From positions 265,782 through 329,781 of the forward strand of contig NW_002060958.1 in NCBI RefSeq assembly GCF_000150275.1: 64,000 bases of DNA. The letters run 5' to 3'. Origin of the DNA: Trichoplax adhaerens. Its lineage: Eukaryota; Placozoa; Uniplacotomia; Trichoplacea; Trichoplacidae. Numbering within the stretch: the stretch's first letter is position 1; each line of letters opens with the position of its first letter. Below, in pieces: positions 48,111 through 64,000 of this stretch. The notes beneath the pieces were generated by a model. The model did no database searches, was not told where the DNA came from, and saw nothing but the letters and a program-made list of their open reading frames with translations. Made by a program: the position numbers and the translations under genes.

Positions 48111-50204
48111 ATGGGTGACAAGAAAGTAAAGTTATCAAATCCGCACTTGAAAGAAATTGATTCTGATAAACTATATCATATTGGTTTTGCGTCTTCTGAT
48201 AATTTGAAAGAAGACTTTGGAGATGTCAAGGTTAGAATCTTTAATTTTGAAGAATCAAATTTACTATTGCATCGCGATTGATTAGAGCAATGTGAAAACA
48301 ATACTTTAGAATACTGTATATGATTTGATTTCGCATTGGTAACGGATAGATAAATTGTGATCTTTAGATATTTTACTAGATATTGTTGTATTACACCATC
48401 ATTACTGAAAAGTTATTGTTGCAGGCATGCCTTGTTAGTGCGTAGCTCAGTATAAGTTGAGCATTGATTATAATAAATAGATAAATTGTAATCTCTTAAT
48501 ATTTACTAGATTCCATTATTATTATTACCCGTAACATTGCCAAAAAGTTGTTATAGTTATATGCTTTATTAACAGGTAGCCTTTATTAAGTATGACATAG
48601 ATATCCTTGTAATTGCATTGCATTTGCTCTTATTCGTAGTTATTATTTTTAAAATAATAATTGTTTGCATTAATATTTATTTCTCATTGTTAAACTTTGT
48701 AACTAGTTAAACTTTCTAGTTCTGTTTTTGAATTTGCAGTTCGTATGCCTGGGTGGTAGCAGTGGCAGAATGAAGAGGTTTAGTCAAATGCTATGCGAAG
48801 AACTAAAAGTGAAATTCAATTCAAATATTTCTATAGAAGACTTTACCAAAAGCGATCGATTTTCCATGTATAAAGTTGGCCCCATCATTTGTGCAAGTGT
48901 ATGTTTATATTTTTCTTTAACTGCAATAAACTCTTATATCTCATTATGATTATTTTGAGGATTATTGCTAGTTAATGAATTGCTAACTTAGCCCCTGGCA
49001 TGGGTTGTTGTACAGTATAGCATCTTTCAAGGAAATATTTCTTGAAATGGCTAGAATTTGATAGAACTGACTAAGCATAAAAATCAAGAGTATCGTGATA
49101 AAGCGAATTAGATGTTGTATTTAATACTAATAGCATTATTATTTTTAACATTACAGCATGGTATGGGGGTTCCTTCCGCTTCGATATTAGTTTGCGAAAT
49201 GATTAAAATGTTACATTACGCTGATGTAACAGATGTTACAATTTTTCGCGTAGGCACATCTGGTGGTTTAGGTTGGGCTTGTAATATTACTACTAATTAA
49301 ATTAGTATATCTTTGCAAGAAGAATTAAATATTGTTGACTGTTGGTATATAGGAATCGATGCTGGCACCGTTGTAGTTACTAGGCGCGCTTTAGATCACA
49401 AATTTGAGCCTTTTTATGAAATAGTAAGTTCCACTAGCTCTAACATTTTTAAAAGCCATTTATAGGTCAGTTGACGGCATAGAGATAATATTGGTAGAGG
49501 TTGTGGCAATCAGATTCCGCAGTTTATTAATTTATTCAGAGGCAAATAAACTATTTGTTGACTCATGTTTGTTATGTTATCACATTTTAGCCCATTTTGG
49601 GAAAAACCCAAAGATTTCCAACGGGCACCGATGATGAACTTGCAAAGGAGTTACAAGATCTTTGTGGGGATGATATACCCGTACGATATGGAGATACAAT
49701 GTGTGCCAATGATTTCTATGAAGGTATTAAATACTAGCTCTAAAATGTTTCTTAAATTAAAGAACTCGCTGATATCAGCTGCTATAAATACGAGTATATA
49801 CAACAACAGATCTTTTCCAGCTTTATGATTGTTGGTTAGCTTATGATATGCACATGATGCCTAATTTCATTGAGAAAAAGTTTAATTTCTTGTTCCAACT
49901 ATCCGCAGCTCAAGCTCGATTAGATGGTCCGTTTTGTGGGTACACATCTGAAGAAAAAATGCAGTACTTACATGATGCTCATAAAGCTGGAGTTTTGAAC
50001 GTGGAAATGGAGTGTACTGGTTTTACGTCTTTATGTCGCCGAGCTGGCATCCGTGTTGCAATTGTCTGTGTTGCGCTTTTGAACCGTCTCAATGGCGATC
50101 AAGTATCCAAAGGAGAAATGTATCATGTTTACGAAAGACGACCTTTGGTGCTAGTTTCGAGATATATATGTAAAAAGTTGAAAGATTCACATTACTCGAA
50201 ATAA
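48111..50204 (+). CDS. UPP1: Uridine phosphorylase
   Basis: Cytosolic pyrimidine-salvage enzyme: uridine plus phosphate gives uracil plus ribose-1-phosphate. Six exons: 48111-48230, 48740-48898, 49157-49271, 49353-49423, 49591-49723, 49909-50204; 297 residues, in phase throughout. Landmarks of the animal enzyme: LYHIGFASS and GDVKFVCLGG at the start, the phosphate-binding GRMKRF, YKVGPIICASHGMGVPS, RVGTSGG, uracil-binding Gln201 and Arg203 in AQARLDG, and ribose-binding VEMEC (Glu234). Length matches human UPP1 (about 310). A good splice acceptor (ttttgcctcctag) ends 17 nt before the ATG and the frame is open back to it, so an upstream 5' exon, untranslated or coding a few residues, is likely. 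UPP1 and UPP2 were not separated. Confidence 0.95.
48345..48577. repeat. Diverged duplication in uridine phosphorylase intron 1
   Basis: Segments 48345-48440 and 48475-48577 both begin 'atagataaattgt.atct' and carry 'tactagat', an A/T-rich middle, 'aaaagttgtta'/'aaaagttattg' and a trailing 'atgc'. Similarity is moderate, about 70% by eye. Confidence 0.65.
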
Positions 50205-51343
50205 TGGTGTGATTTGATATTTAATTGCTTCCTGTACTTGTTGATTAGAATTACCATAGCGAAGCAATATTAAAAAATGTTATTTTAAGACAAATCATTT
50301 TTCAATCAATTTATGTAATCATCACTATTCATACTGTATGTCTACATCACTGGACGTATCAGAAATTTTGTACCCTTCTAATGCCAGTACACGTTAGCGT
50401 AGCGTATGCAATATATCCATAAAAAAGTTGGAGATGTTTATGGCCGTAACGTTAAATAGCTTGATAGTAAGTTGCCATTTCAGGGATTGTTACTGTGCAG
50501 TTTATCTACACACGGTACCGTGTGTACTAAATTATTAGCCTATGTTGACGTTGTAGATCGTTCAATATCCTTGTATGCATTAGTTTCTACTTTACTGGAA
50601 ATTGTTACATTGAATATATGGTCACAAATATACCATATGACTGAAAGCATTATTGATTATATATATTATAATTACGTTTGATTACACGAGAAGGGTTGTA
50701 TTGCTTGCAATAAAGACGACAGCATTACGGTAATGCACTTGGTATTGTATGTGAGAGATATGGAGTACTACGAATTATGTAATTAAAATACAAGTAATAT
50801 GAGACGATAGATATTTATTTATTTATATAATAAAACTGGAATTGATGCAGTCAATTTATTCTCTGTCGATACGAATGAACTATCACGGTTGTCCAATAAA
50901 ACCTTAGTAGGCCAGTAGTGTTATTCGGTAGGACGTTTATCCTTGCAGAAGGCGAAGAGTACGTCAGCTAGCAACCAGCACAATGTAGTAAATTGTATTT
51001 AAATTAGACTTGACGCCAGTATTTAAAAAGATAGTCATGCCATTTAAGCCCCTAAGGTGATGCTTGGCGCATAAACACAGTAGTTCGTAGTCACTCCAGT
51101 AGACAATAATGATAGATAAGTTTATTGCCGCAATATCGTAACGACAACTGTTAACAGTATCGATTAAGAAAAAAAAATTGACTAATTCTTATAAACACGA
51201 TGGGATAGTCAAGACGGAAAGATGTAATCAAAAACTTGCAAACAACTAAATGTCGGTTTATATAAATGGCTGCACGCCCTTCCTCCTCCAGAGTCATACT
51301 TTAATACAGACCAGCGGGTGAAATAGGGCTACGGCCAAGTTAG
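50205..51343. other. Convergent spacer between uridine phosphorylase and NACA
   Basis: A 1.1 kb AT-rich stretch between two 3' ends, presumably both 3' UTRs. The open frame at 50472-50681 has no family resemblance. No repeat array and no GTAC motif cluster (one isolated 'atactgtatg' near 50332). Confidence 0.6.
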
Positions 51344-52772
<1,429 letters not shown>

Positions 52773-53957
52773 GATGATATAATATATGAACTATAATAGA
52801 TATATAATTAGCGTAGCTTAGATTTTATTACAGGATGTAGGTGAAAAAGGACTTTTATCCTATAGGAGAAAAATACGCATTAATATTGTTAGTTTTGATA
52901 TCGGTCGCGTTGTCTGTTATAATTACACTGTACAGTACTGTATAATCAATTGTCTGGAGAATGTAACATTGATTTCTGTAGGAGCGAGAGTATAAAGGTA
53001 AAGTTCTGCATTCTATTAGGCATAAACGTCATGGAAAGATGATCTTTCACGTTTGTTGAAAGTTGTACGTCAAAATCTGTTGACTCTCTGTGATATACGA
53101 GTATTGGTCTAATTACGTTCAGAGCTGTTCATTAGACTTGATCGACTCTAAGCTCATCGAGATGATCATTTGTTCACAGTAATTATGCTAGGACATTGCT
53201 ACAAAATTTGAATTGCAAGTATCAATGCAACTTATTCTCTCTCTCTAAGTAATCTATTCAACACTATCAAGATTCAACAAAAAGACTTTGTAACACTGAG
53301 AATGTTATTATGGAATTGCTTTTATCGGTAACGGTCATTTCTACTGTTGGTGCTCCTTCATGATGATACCTAGGCTTTATCCATTTTCAATACGGTAATA
53401 TTGTGCTTGAAATACAAGCTTTACTTTTAGTATGGATATCTCGATATGACGTTATTACGGCGTTGCTATAGTACAGTATTGTAGCATGGCTATTTCTCCA
53501 TCTATACTCCATTGTATGAGGAAAGCTTTGGAGCAGTTGCAGCATCCTGCTCGCTTGCATTTCCATTTCTACACGAGGGTTTAAACAGTAAAATTCACTA
53601 TTCCTAGGTGATTATTTTATTCAATAACGTTGATGATGGGATGATCCTGATTGCTTACAACTTATTCACTAGCACTATCTTGACTAAGATATATCGATTA
53701 TGCCGATGCGAAGCAGATTAAAAAATTTCTAAATGCGGCAGCCAACTTACCCTCTCGGAACCGTCCTAGCTTATGGCAGTTGTGGCAAGGAAAGAATTGC
53801 CTTGGATTCTAGGCCTGCGCATAAAGGTTTGTCCACGCCGGTCGCGTGAACAAGACAAGTGCCTCTAGAAAGGTCTCCACAGTACAGTACACTCTAGGCC
53901 TACAGTCGTAGACCGTACTGTACACTGTACACTACTGTACTGTAGCAGTCAATCTCT

Positions 53958-54008
53958 CCTAGTTGCTGTACTGTACACTGTACTGTACAGTACAGTACAG
54001 CAACTAGG
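53958..54008. repeat. 51-bp inverted repeat with perfect 19-bp arms
   Basis: Arm 53958-53976 (cctagttgctgtactgtac) is the exact reverse complement of 53990-54008. The 13-base centre (actgtactgtaca) contains a further self-complementary tgtac-t-gtaca. The outer halves of the arms are outside the GTAC motif, so this is more than simple motif repetition. Strong hairpin or cruciform potential. Confidence 0.95.
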
Positions 54009-54054
54009 TGTGCAGGCATACTGTAAATCACTGAATAAACTACACAGTACAGTA

Positions 54055-55039
54055 CTGTAGCGATGGCAGCGGTACAAATCGGCTTCACTTGGATGGGGAC
54101 TAGACTTTGACTGGCTGGAAGGCGTCATTTCATGCAGTGTACAATACTCCACTACAGTGTACAGTCATGAATCACTGAATACATTCTTAGAGTACTGTAG
54201 CTTTGGCAGCAGTACAAATCGACTGCCAATCGCTGCACTTGGATTGGAGAATAGACTTTGACTGGGCGGAAGGTGTCATTTCATACAGTGTATAGTACTC
54301 CACTACAGTGTACAGTGTACAGTCGTGAATCATTGACTATTTTTAGAGTACTGTAGCTTTGGCTGCAGTACTGTATAAATCGAGTGCCAATTGCTTCACT
54401 TGGATTGGAGAATAGACTTTGACTAGGTGGAAGGTGTCGTTTCATACAGTGTATAGCACTCCACTACAGTGTACAGTGTACAGTCGTGAATCACCGACCA
54501 TTCTTAGAGTACTGTAGCTTTGGCTGCATTACAAATTGACTGCCAATTCCTTCACTTGGATTGGAGAATAGACTTTGACTGGGCGGAAGGTATCATTTCA
54601 TACAGTGTATAGTACTCCACTACAGTGTACAGTGTACAGTCGTGAATCACTGACTATTTTTAGAGTACTGTAGCTTTGGCTGCATTACAAATTGTCTGCC
54701 AATTCCTTCACTTGGATTGGAGAATAGACTTTGACTAGGTGGAAGGTGTCATTTCATACAGTCTTTAGTATTCCACTACAGTGTACAGTGTACAGTGTAC
54801 AGTCGTGGATCACTGACTATTTTTAGAGTACTGTAGCTTTGGCTGCAGTACAAATCGACTGCCAATTGCTTCACTTGGATGTGAGAGTAGACTTTGACTA
54901 GGTGGAAGGTGTCATTTCATACAGTGTATAGTACTCCACTACAGTGTACAGTGTACAGTGTACAGTCGTGAATCACCGACTATTCTTAGAGTACTGTAGC
55001 TTTGGCTGCAGTACAAATCGACTGCCAATTGCTTCACTA
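54055..55039. repeat. Tandem array, six to seven units of 150-163 bp
   Basis: The marker 'agactttgac' recurs near 54103, 54253, 54414, 54570, 54726 and 54889; a seventh partial unit ends at about 55039. Each unit runs 'ttcacttggattggagaata', then a short 'ggaaggtgtcatttcata' piece, 'actccactacagtgtacagt', a variable number of extra 'gtacagt' steps, 'cgtgaatcac', and 'gagtactgtagctttggc'. Unit length varies mainly through the number of 'gtacagt' steps. Identity between units looks above 90% for the inner ones. Confidence 0.95.
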
Positions 55040-56105
55040 CCGTGGAAAATCCAACAACCGACAAAATCGTTGGCCAGACTAACGACATACATGACATCTA
55101 TGTGTGTCCATGTCGATGTCTAGACAGTAGATATACACCATAACCACAAGGCTATGGACGATCTTGATGCGATAGAAGCAGTGTGTCATGGACTACTGCC
55201 CCCCAACAAGAAAGGGAGACGTAAAGCGATCGTCGACTATAGTAATGATATGGAGGCCGATTATTTCCGTCCTCATTTCAACTCTATCGCATAACGAACG
55301 CACATTGCCCTGGCTGTCGTTGACATGGAAATGAGCTGCCAATAGGGCTGCCAAGTTGATTTTGCGCAGTATGAAATACGCTGGGATGGGTTGCATAGAG
55401 TAGATTGAGGGGAAAATGGATAAGCCTCAACATGATTTTGCACTGATGGCTGCTTTGGATCGCTCTTGCTTTCCTTTTAGTGTTAGTCCAAATGATACTG
55501 TAGAAAGTTTGCAAGAGGAGAGATTTGGACATGATACTACGTCTAGACAGTATTTTACAACGCACTAGTTTCAGGCATGACGGTGAAAAATGGATCTAGT
55601 AACTGTACAGTGTACAGTAGCAGTAGCGATTGCCCTCGCCAGAGGACACTGCAAACTTGGCCACTTTTCACAAATTGGTGCCTACAGTAGAAAGTCCATT
55701 TTTCAATTAGCCTCTTTTGGATAGTTTCATTGAGGGTTTGACCATCGACAGGAACTAGATTGACCATCACAGCTTTCGATCATGTTCATTTCTCCAAGCT
55801 CTTTTTGATCCCTGCCATCAGTCCCCGTCAAGAAGGACGAGGACTTGTTCCAGTAGTCGGTCCACGCAGTGCAAACTGCATTTCCATAGGAAACACTGTA
55901 CTCGGCGGTACTGTATAGAACAGACTACTCGTCGAGTCACTTGTAGCCACTTGCACGTTCTACGGTAACTCGATGGCATCCAGTCCGAACTCCGTACGTC
56001 CGAGTATACAGTGCCAAGCCAAGAGTCGATATCTACTGGACGGATGACATTGACTGACCAGTGTCTAGGAGCACGACATAGGCCTGAGACAAGGCAGAAA
56101 GCGCA

Positions 56106-59100
56106 ATGACGGAGACGAAGAAAAGCAAAACGGTTTGTCATCTGTCCAGTAAAACTGGTAAGTTGGAGTTGATTATTAATGGCTATGGCACTCATTCCAT
56201 GTTGCAATGACAGATGTGTTATTCTAGTTTATCTTGATGTAAGATAGTGGGGTGAATGGATGATTAAACGGGTATAAAAAAGGGATTGAATAATGACTGT
56301 AAGTTGGGATCTTATACTGGGTCAAATGGCATACGCACTGTACTGTATGGACGAGTATATTGGATGTGGTGTTGCTAGTTTTACATTCTGAAAGAATCTC
56401 TCTACCATTTGCAGTGGAAATGGAATCTGTTTTTTTGTCACAAAGACAGTTATCACCCCAACACTGGATAACATACTTTCTCCCAATCAATCGCTGAATC
56501 ATGCAAGTAGGACTCGTCATAGTAGGGGCGAAATACATGCGTTACGCTGGACTACTGTATATAGACCAACAGCAAACTTGTCACCGTAATGGTGAAGGAT
56601 GCTTTTATTCTTAAGCCTAGTTTAGAAGGATGAATGGCAGCGCTTACACAAACTTTATGCCCTATTAATGCTATTGAAGCCGCCGCATTAACCCATTGAA
56701 TGATGACTATATGTTGAATTTCCTGATCGATTTCCTAATAGTACAGTTGATGAAGTAAATAGGAGACGGCATCTTTGTCTTCGTATCGACACGCAATAGG
56801 CATAGCAATCGAGTAGACTGTAAATCGTCCAATCTGCCAGGTCTGCGTATGGATTGCGGTGAATTTTGACCAAGATTGGCTAGTTAGTAAATACTACATG
56901 GGTAATCATGTCTTATACTGTTCAGACTGGAAGAAATGGATAACTTACTGATTACTCCTTGTCTCTCTTGCTGTTCTGTAATCACGATAATGTCCTATTT
57001 TGGGCTACACTTTAGCATGCTGATAGAGAACCCAGTGCGCTGCACGGTCTTCATGACATAGATGTAGTGTATTCCAAAAATGGGTGCTCGTAACACAAGC
57101 TAATTGGATGTCAATTTGAATTATTAACAGGCAAATTATGCCGCTATCCGCATCGACAATGTTTAAGAAAACCAATTACTGGGTATTCCTACTGTGTTCG
57201 CCATATCTTACGTGATAAAAACAGCCCTTATGTGCAATGTAGCTATGTTGGAAAAGTTGGCAAAAACTCTGGTAAACAGTGCTTTTTCGCAGCTCTGAAG
57301 AATCCACAACACAAAAGGTAAATTGTGCATGTAGTATGTCACTAGATATACCCTGTCAAGTCGGAAAGCGTAGCAATATAGCATTGTAGATTATAACTTT
57401 GCTTTGCGATAATATTCTGCTATATTTCATACCTGTTCAAAACATGGATAACATCCATAGACAGTGCATGAAGGATGACAACCCAATATCATTATTTTAA
57501 AATAGACTGTAAAGTAGTTCTCAATCATTATCTTCAAAATATTGAAAAGTTAAATATGTTTCCAATGTTAGCAAAGTGATAGGACGTCTAGCCAGTTCAG
57601 TGTATAGAAATAATATAATATGATGAGATAACTTCAATAGTACTCTATTCTTCATAAAGTACAGTAAGCATTTAGCCTCCTGTCATAATAAATTAATTTG
57701 CAGTGAAATCATTAATCATGTGCTTAACTGGTTATAGCCAACTATGCAAATTTCATCATCAACAACAACAACGTAAGCAAACCAAGAAACTACCATGTAA
57801 AGGCAAAAAGAAAAAAATTGCCATTGGTGAAATGATACTAAATCACTTACAGAGTTGTTATGATCCAACTACCTCTACCAATGCTAACAATAAAAGTAAC
57901 AAGAAACGAAACAAAAATCCAACTCCGTTAACTCCATCCAATAAACGAAACGATTCGCAATCTCAATTCTCTGATGGTTAGTGTTATGATAACTATCAAA
58001 TTTCGCAAGCCGTACTGTATCATCTTTTAAAATATATTAATACGCCTATCATTACCTACCTTAATGCTCATCATTCTTTGACTATTTCTAGTTATCGTTA
58101 ATGTAGCTTAAATTTAAAACGTGTAAGATTCTAAGGTGTTATTACACCTGACCTCTTAAACAGTACAAGCATTAGCAGAATACGATAAATGTACGAATGA
58201 TGGTTAGTGTTCAATAGAAGTTCTATTGCAATTAAAGTTAAACATATTTTTATTAAAGATGAGATTGTTATAAACAATGATAACGAAGCCAGTAGCACAT
58301 TTGCAAAATTACCTGTTGAAGATGTCTGGCGAGGAGATGCTGATAGCGAAGCGGAATCTGACGGCATGGATGAAGACTTTCAGTTATTAAAGTAACGATT
58401 GCTTTTTTCATTAGTTTCTGTCAACTGTCATGGTGACCATGAATAGCTTACCAAAGACATGTTTTAAGGGTTTGTTACCAGCCACTTTGCACTCATTTAC
58501 TTCTTGTCATTACAGGAATGCCAATGTCTACACTGAAAAGGAAGCTTGTAAAATTTATTGTCAAAAATTATCAAAGTTAAAAGAATTATATAATGATCAG
58601 TTGGATTGGATGCAATCCCTTTTACGAAAAAAAAGGAAACAGTATTTGGCGTCTGTCAAAGGAGTCGAAGATTTAACAGGTTCATTTATGATTTCATTTT
58701 CTCAGAAATGAATAAAAATAAATTGATGATAGCTTTCGGATTTCGCGATTTGGGAGCACGTACGACAATTATCTTAACATGACTAAAACGCGTTTTCATT
58801 TAGGCGTCAAGAGTGAAGGAGAGACGATTCGTTCTTACGCTACTGCGGCTTATCGACGTTATCAAACAAAGTTTGGTAAAGAAGCTCTCTTGTTGAAGCA
58901 TACAAAAGAAAAGGATGGAAAAGTTACGAGCTATAAGGGATTAACCCAACGATGCATTTACAACAAGAATGGAGTTAAATGTTCGAGAAGGTGCTTACCA
59001 TTGACCAAATACTGTTCCAGACATATCTGCTTCGATTCTGAACAAGTCTTGTTTCGGAAATGCTCATTTATTGGCAGTAATCAACATTCTTGCTCGTATT

Positions 59101-59297
59101 CTGTTAGTTTAATCAGTGATATCTCTACTTGCCCGTTACATACACAACCGAAAATTGAAGATAAGGGAAATCAGTCAGTCGACGGTGATGTAACTTCAAC
59201 AAATAACACCCTGGGTAATAACATAAATACAGTTCATAGTATTAGCAATGTCAACAACGATAATGAGCAGGATGAAATTGTGGTGGATGACATTTAA
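56106..59297 (+). CDS. KANSL2: KAT8 regulatory NSL complex subunit 2 (KANSL2/NSL2)
   Basis: Chromatin protein of the NSL histone acetyltransferase complex (MOF/KAT8), nuclear. Exons: 56106-56157 (proposed), 57131-57317, 57738-57976, 58259-58391, 58516-58679, 58804-59297; 422 residues, all in phase. Two Cys/His modules typical of the family are present: an N-terminal one (CRYPHRQC, YCVRHILRDKNSPYVQC, LCKFHH) and a C-terminal one (QRCIYNKNGVKC, YCSRHIC, EQVLFRKC, CPLH). Between them lie the signature VWRGDADSEAESDG and the helical block after VYTEKEA, then AYRRYQTKFGKEALLLKH. The first exon is inferred from an ATG, phase agreement and a good donor (ACTG|gtaagt); its few residues are not conserved, so it is less certain than the rest. 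The acceptor at 57737 was chosen by phase over a better-looking one at 57703. Confidence 0.88.
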
Positions 59298-60402
59298 TTG
59301 GTTGCTCATGCTAATGTACTTATTGCTGATCTTTGTAAAGTGATTTCGTTAAGGAAGGCATTTTCTTCATGTTCATCTGTCAATTTGTATTATATATGAT
59401 GCGTCGCTCTAAAAGCAGACTATGAATTAGGGAATTTGCAGTGACTTGCAACAGTGGATACGTGTTACTAATGCCATTCCTAATGTCAATTAAGAAACAG
59501 TTATCAATGATCACAGCCTCTAATGTTCTTGGTAAAATCGAAATAGGATCATTGGTTACTGCAATTATTTTATTTTGTATATATCCTGCTGCAGTGTATG
59601 AAATGTAAACTAACTGCATTACTGTAGATTTATGCGACCCTACCTGAAAATAGAGACGAATTTTACTACAAATTTTTCTAGTGTATAATAGAAGATGCCA
59701 GAAACTTGGCAATTTTGAAATAACGAGCTTATGTTACACTACTCAGAGTAGTCGACCCATGTTTTCTGATTCAGCTTATTTATTGTCAAATACTTGTTGA
59801 AGTACCATTAACATTAATAAAAATGGCTTTAAGTAAGCGTACTGTGAATTGTCCGTATTTTTCATAGAGATCAGTTATACATCGCTATACATGATTTAGT
59901 GTACGTGGCATTCTTCGAAAAGTTCGCCTTACCTAACATAAAATTATCAATCGTAATTCTGGTACATTATTGATGTAAAATAGCATAGAAAATACATTTA
60001 TTGCAATGTTTATATAATTAGTGATGGGCTAATGCTGTAATAAAATCACGTCAGATTATATTTAATTAACGAAGGCGATTAGCTTTATCATCTATGTAAA
60101 TCATAGAAGAATGTTAAGTCAGAATTTTCATAATAATTCTGGCTGTAACTGTAATACCAATATAAGAGTGAACGTTAAACAGCTTTTTATTTAATAATTA
60201 ATTAATGAATTATAATTAGTTTACAGTAGCGCTAAATTAAAATCTTTCCTATTTATCAACTGTACACTTATAAATACGTTAATTTAAAACTTCCGTTACA
60301 TTTATGCATTTGATAATGTCCTTTCACATTTCAGATAATATCCTAATCACAACCTCTGCAGTAGAAATAGATATAAGCGCATATCAACCCCCAATTATCA
60401 GT
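59298..60402. other. Convergent spacer between KANSL2 and YME1L
   Basis: A 1.1 kb AT-rich stretch between two 3' ends, presumably both 3' UTRs. A 110-codon minus-strand open frame (59380-59712) lies here; it has no family resemblance and no neighbouring exons, so I leave it uncalled. No repeats or GTAC motif cluster. Confidence 0.55.

Positions 60403-64000
<3,598 letters not shown>

Larger units (their letters stand above)
52773..56105. other. Divergent 5'-5' spacer between NACA and KANSL2, rich in palindromes and tandem repeats
   Basis: A 3.3 kb region between two gene starts on opposite strands. A GTAC motif (52925-52943) sits about 160 bp upstream of NACA. The centre holds a 51-bp inverted repeat (53958-54008) and a seven-unit tandem array (54055-55039). 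From 55040 onward the sequence is less AT-rich, and minus-strand open frames occur (55193-55396, 55284-55565, 55555-55770, 55818-56207). They do not resemble a known family or form splice-consistent chains, so I do not call them. Confidence 0.55.

Noticed and set aside
55193-56207. Run of minus-strand ORFs of 67-129 codons in less AT-rich sequence
   Set aside because: Different frames, no recognisable motif, no consistent splice sites, and they partly overlap the proposed KANSL2 first exon on the other strand. A decayed element cannot be excluded.
56224-56538. 104-codon minus-strand ORF with several Cys
   Set aside because: Lies inside the KANSL2 first intron, no family resemblance, low-complexity tail; no partner exons seen.
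59380-59712. 110-codon minus-strand ORF between KANSL2 and YME1L
   Set aside because: No recognised family or neighbouring exons; it sits where two 3' UTRs are expected. Probably chance.

Overview
This is nuclear DNA from an animal genome. It is AT-rich, uses the standard genetic code, and its genes are split by many short introns (mostly about 45-600 bp). Ten protein genes could be reassembled exon by exon, with reading phase kept across nearly every junction. Nine match well-known metazoan families. Intron-dense genes that still resemble vertebrate proteins, together with EF-hand class II Rab11-FIP, KANSL2 and CDK11 genes, point to an early-branching animal. A placozoan (Trichoplax or Hoilungia type) is my best guess, but that is inference and not proof.

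Layout, left to right: a 4-copy tandem repeat, then a drebrin-like/Abp1 actin-binding gene (+, 2246-4757). Next come a class II Rab11-FIP gene (-, 7627-16489), CDK11 (+, 18976-23351), OS9, the ERAD lectin (-, 24292-28707), a 0.97 kb minisatellite, and a 12-exon TMBIM/Lifeguard membrane protein (-, 31010-34533). They are followed by an unrecognised secreted cysteine-rich protein (-, 36585-38207), a 9.9 kb gene-poor spacer with several local duplications and one curious small ORF, and uridine phosphorylase (+, 48111-50204). The window ends with NACA (-, 51344-52772), a spacer full of palindromic and tandem repeats, KANSL2 (+, 56106-59297), and the 3' part of the mitochondrial i-AAA protease YME1L (-, 60403 to beyond the right edge).

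The genes do not form a pathway. They are mostly housekeeping genes: actin/endocytosis, recycling endosome, transcription and splicing kinase, ER-associated degradation, ER/Golgi membrane protein, pyrimidine salvage, nascent-chain chaperone, chromatin acetylation, mitochondrial proteolysis. Their arrangement shows a pattern. Genes often alternate in orientation, and clusters of a self-complementary GTACTGTAC/GTACAGTAC motif sit at 5' flanks and divergent spacers. The four convergent 3'-3' spacers hold no such clusters.

Points most worth a second look: this palindromic motif family (including a 51-bp perfect-arm inverted repeat at 53958-54008), a GC-AG intron and a 14-nt microexon in the TMBIM gene, a Cys in place of Ala in the CDK11 APE motif, an Asp-to-Asn change at a conserved TMBIM position, the orphan secreted protein, and a TGA-interrupted small membrane-protein ORF with a SECIS-like hairpin downstream (speculative).
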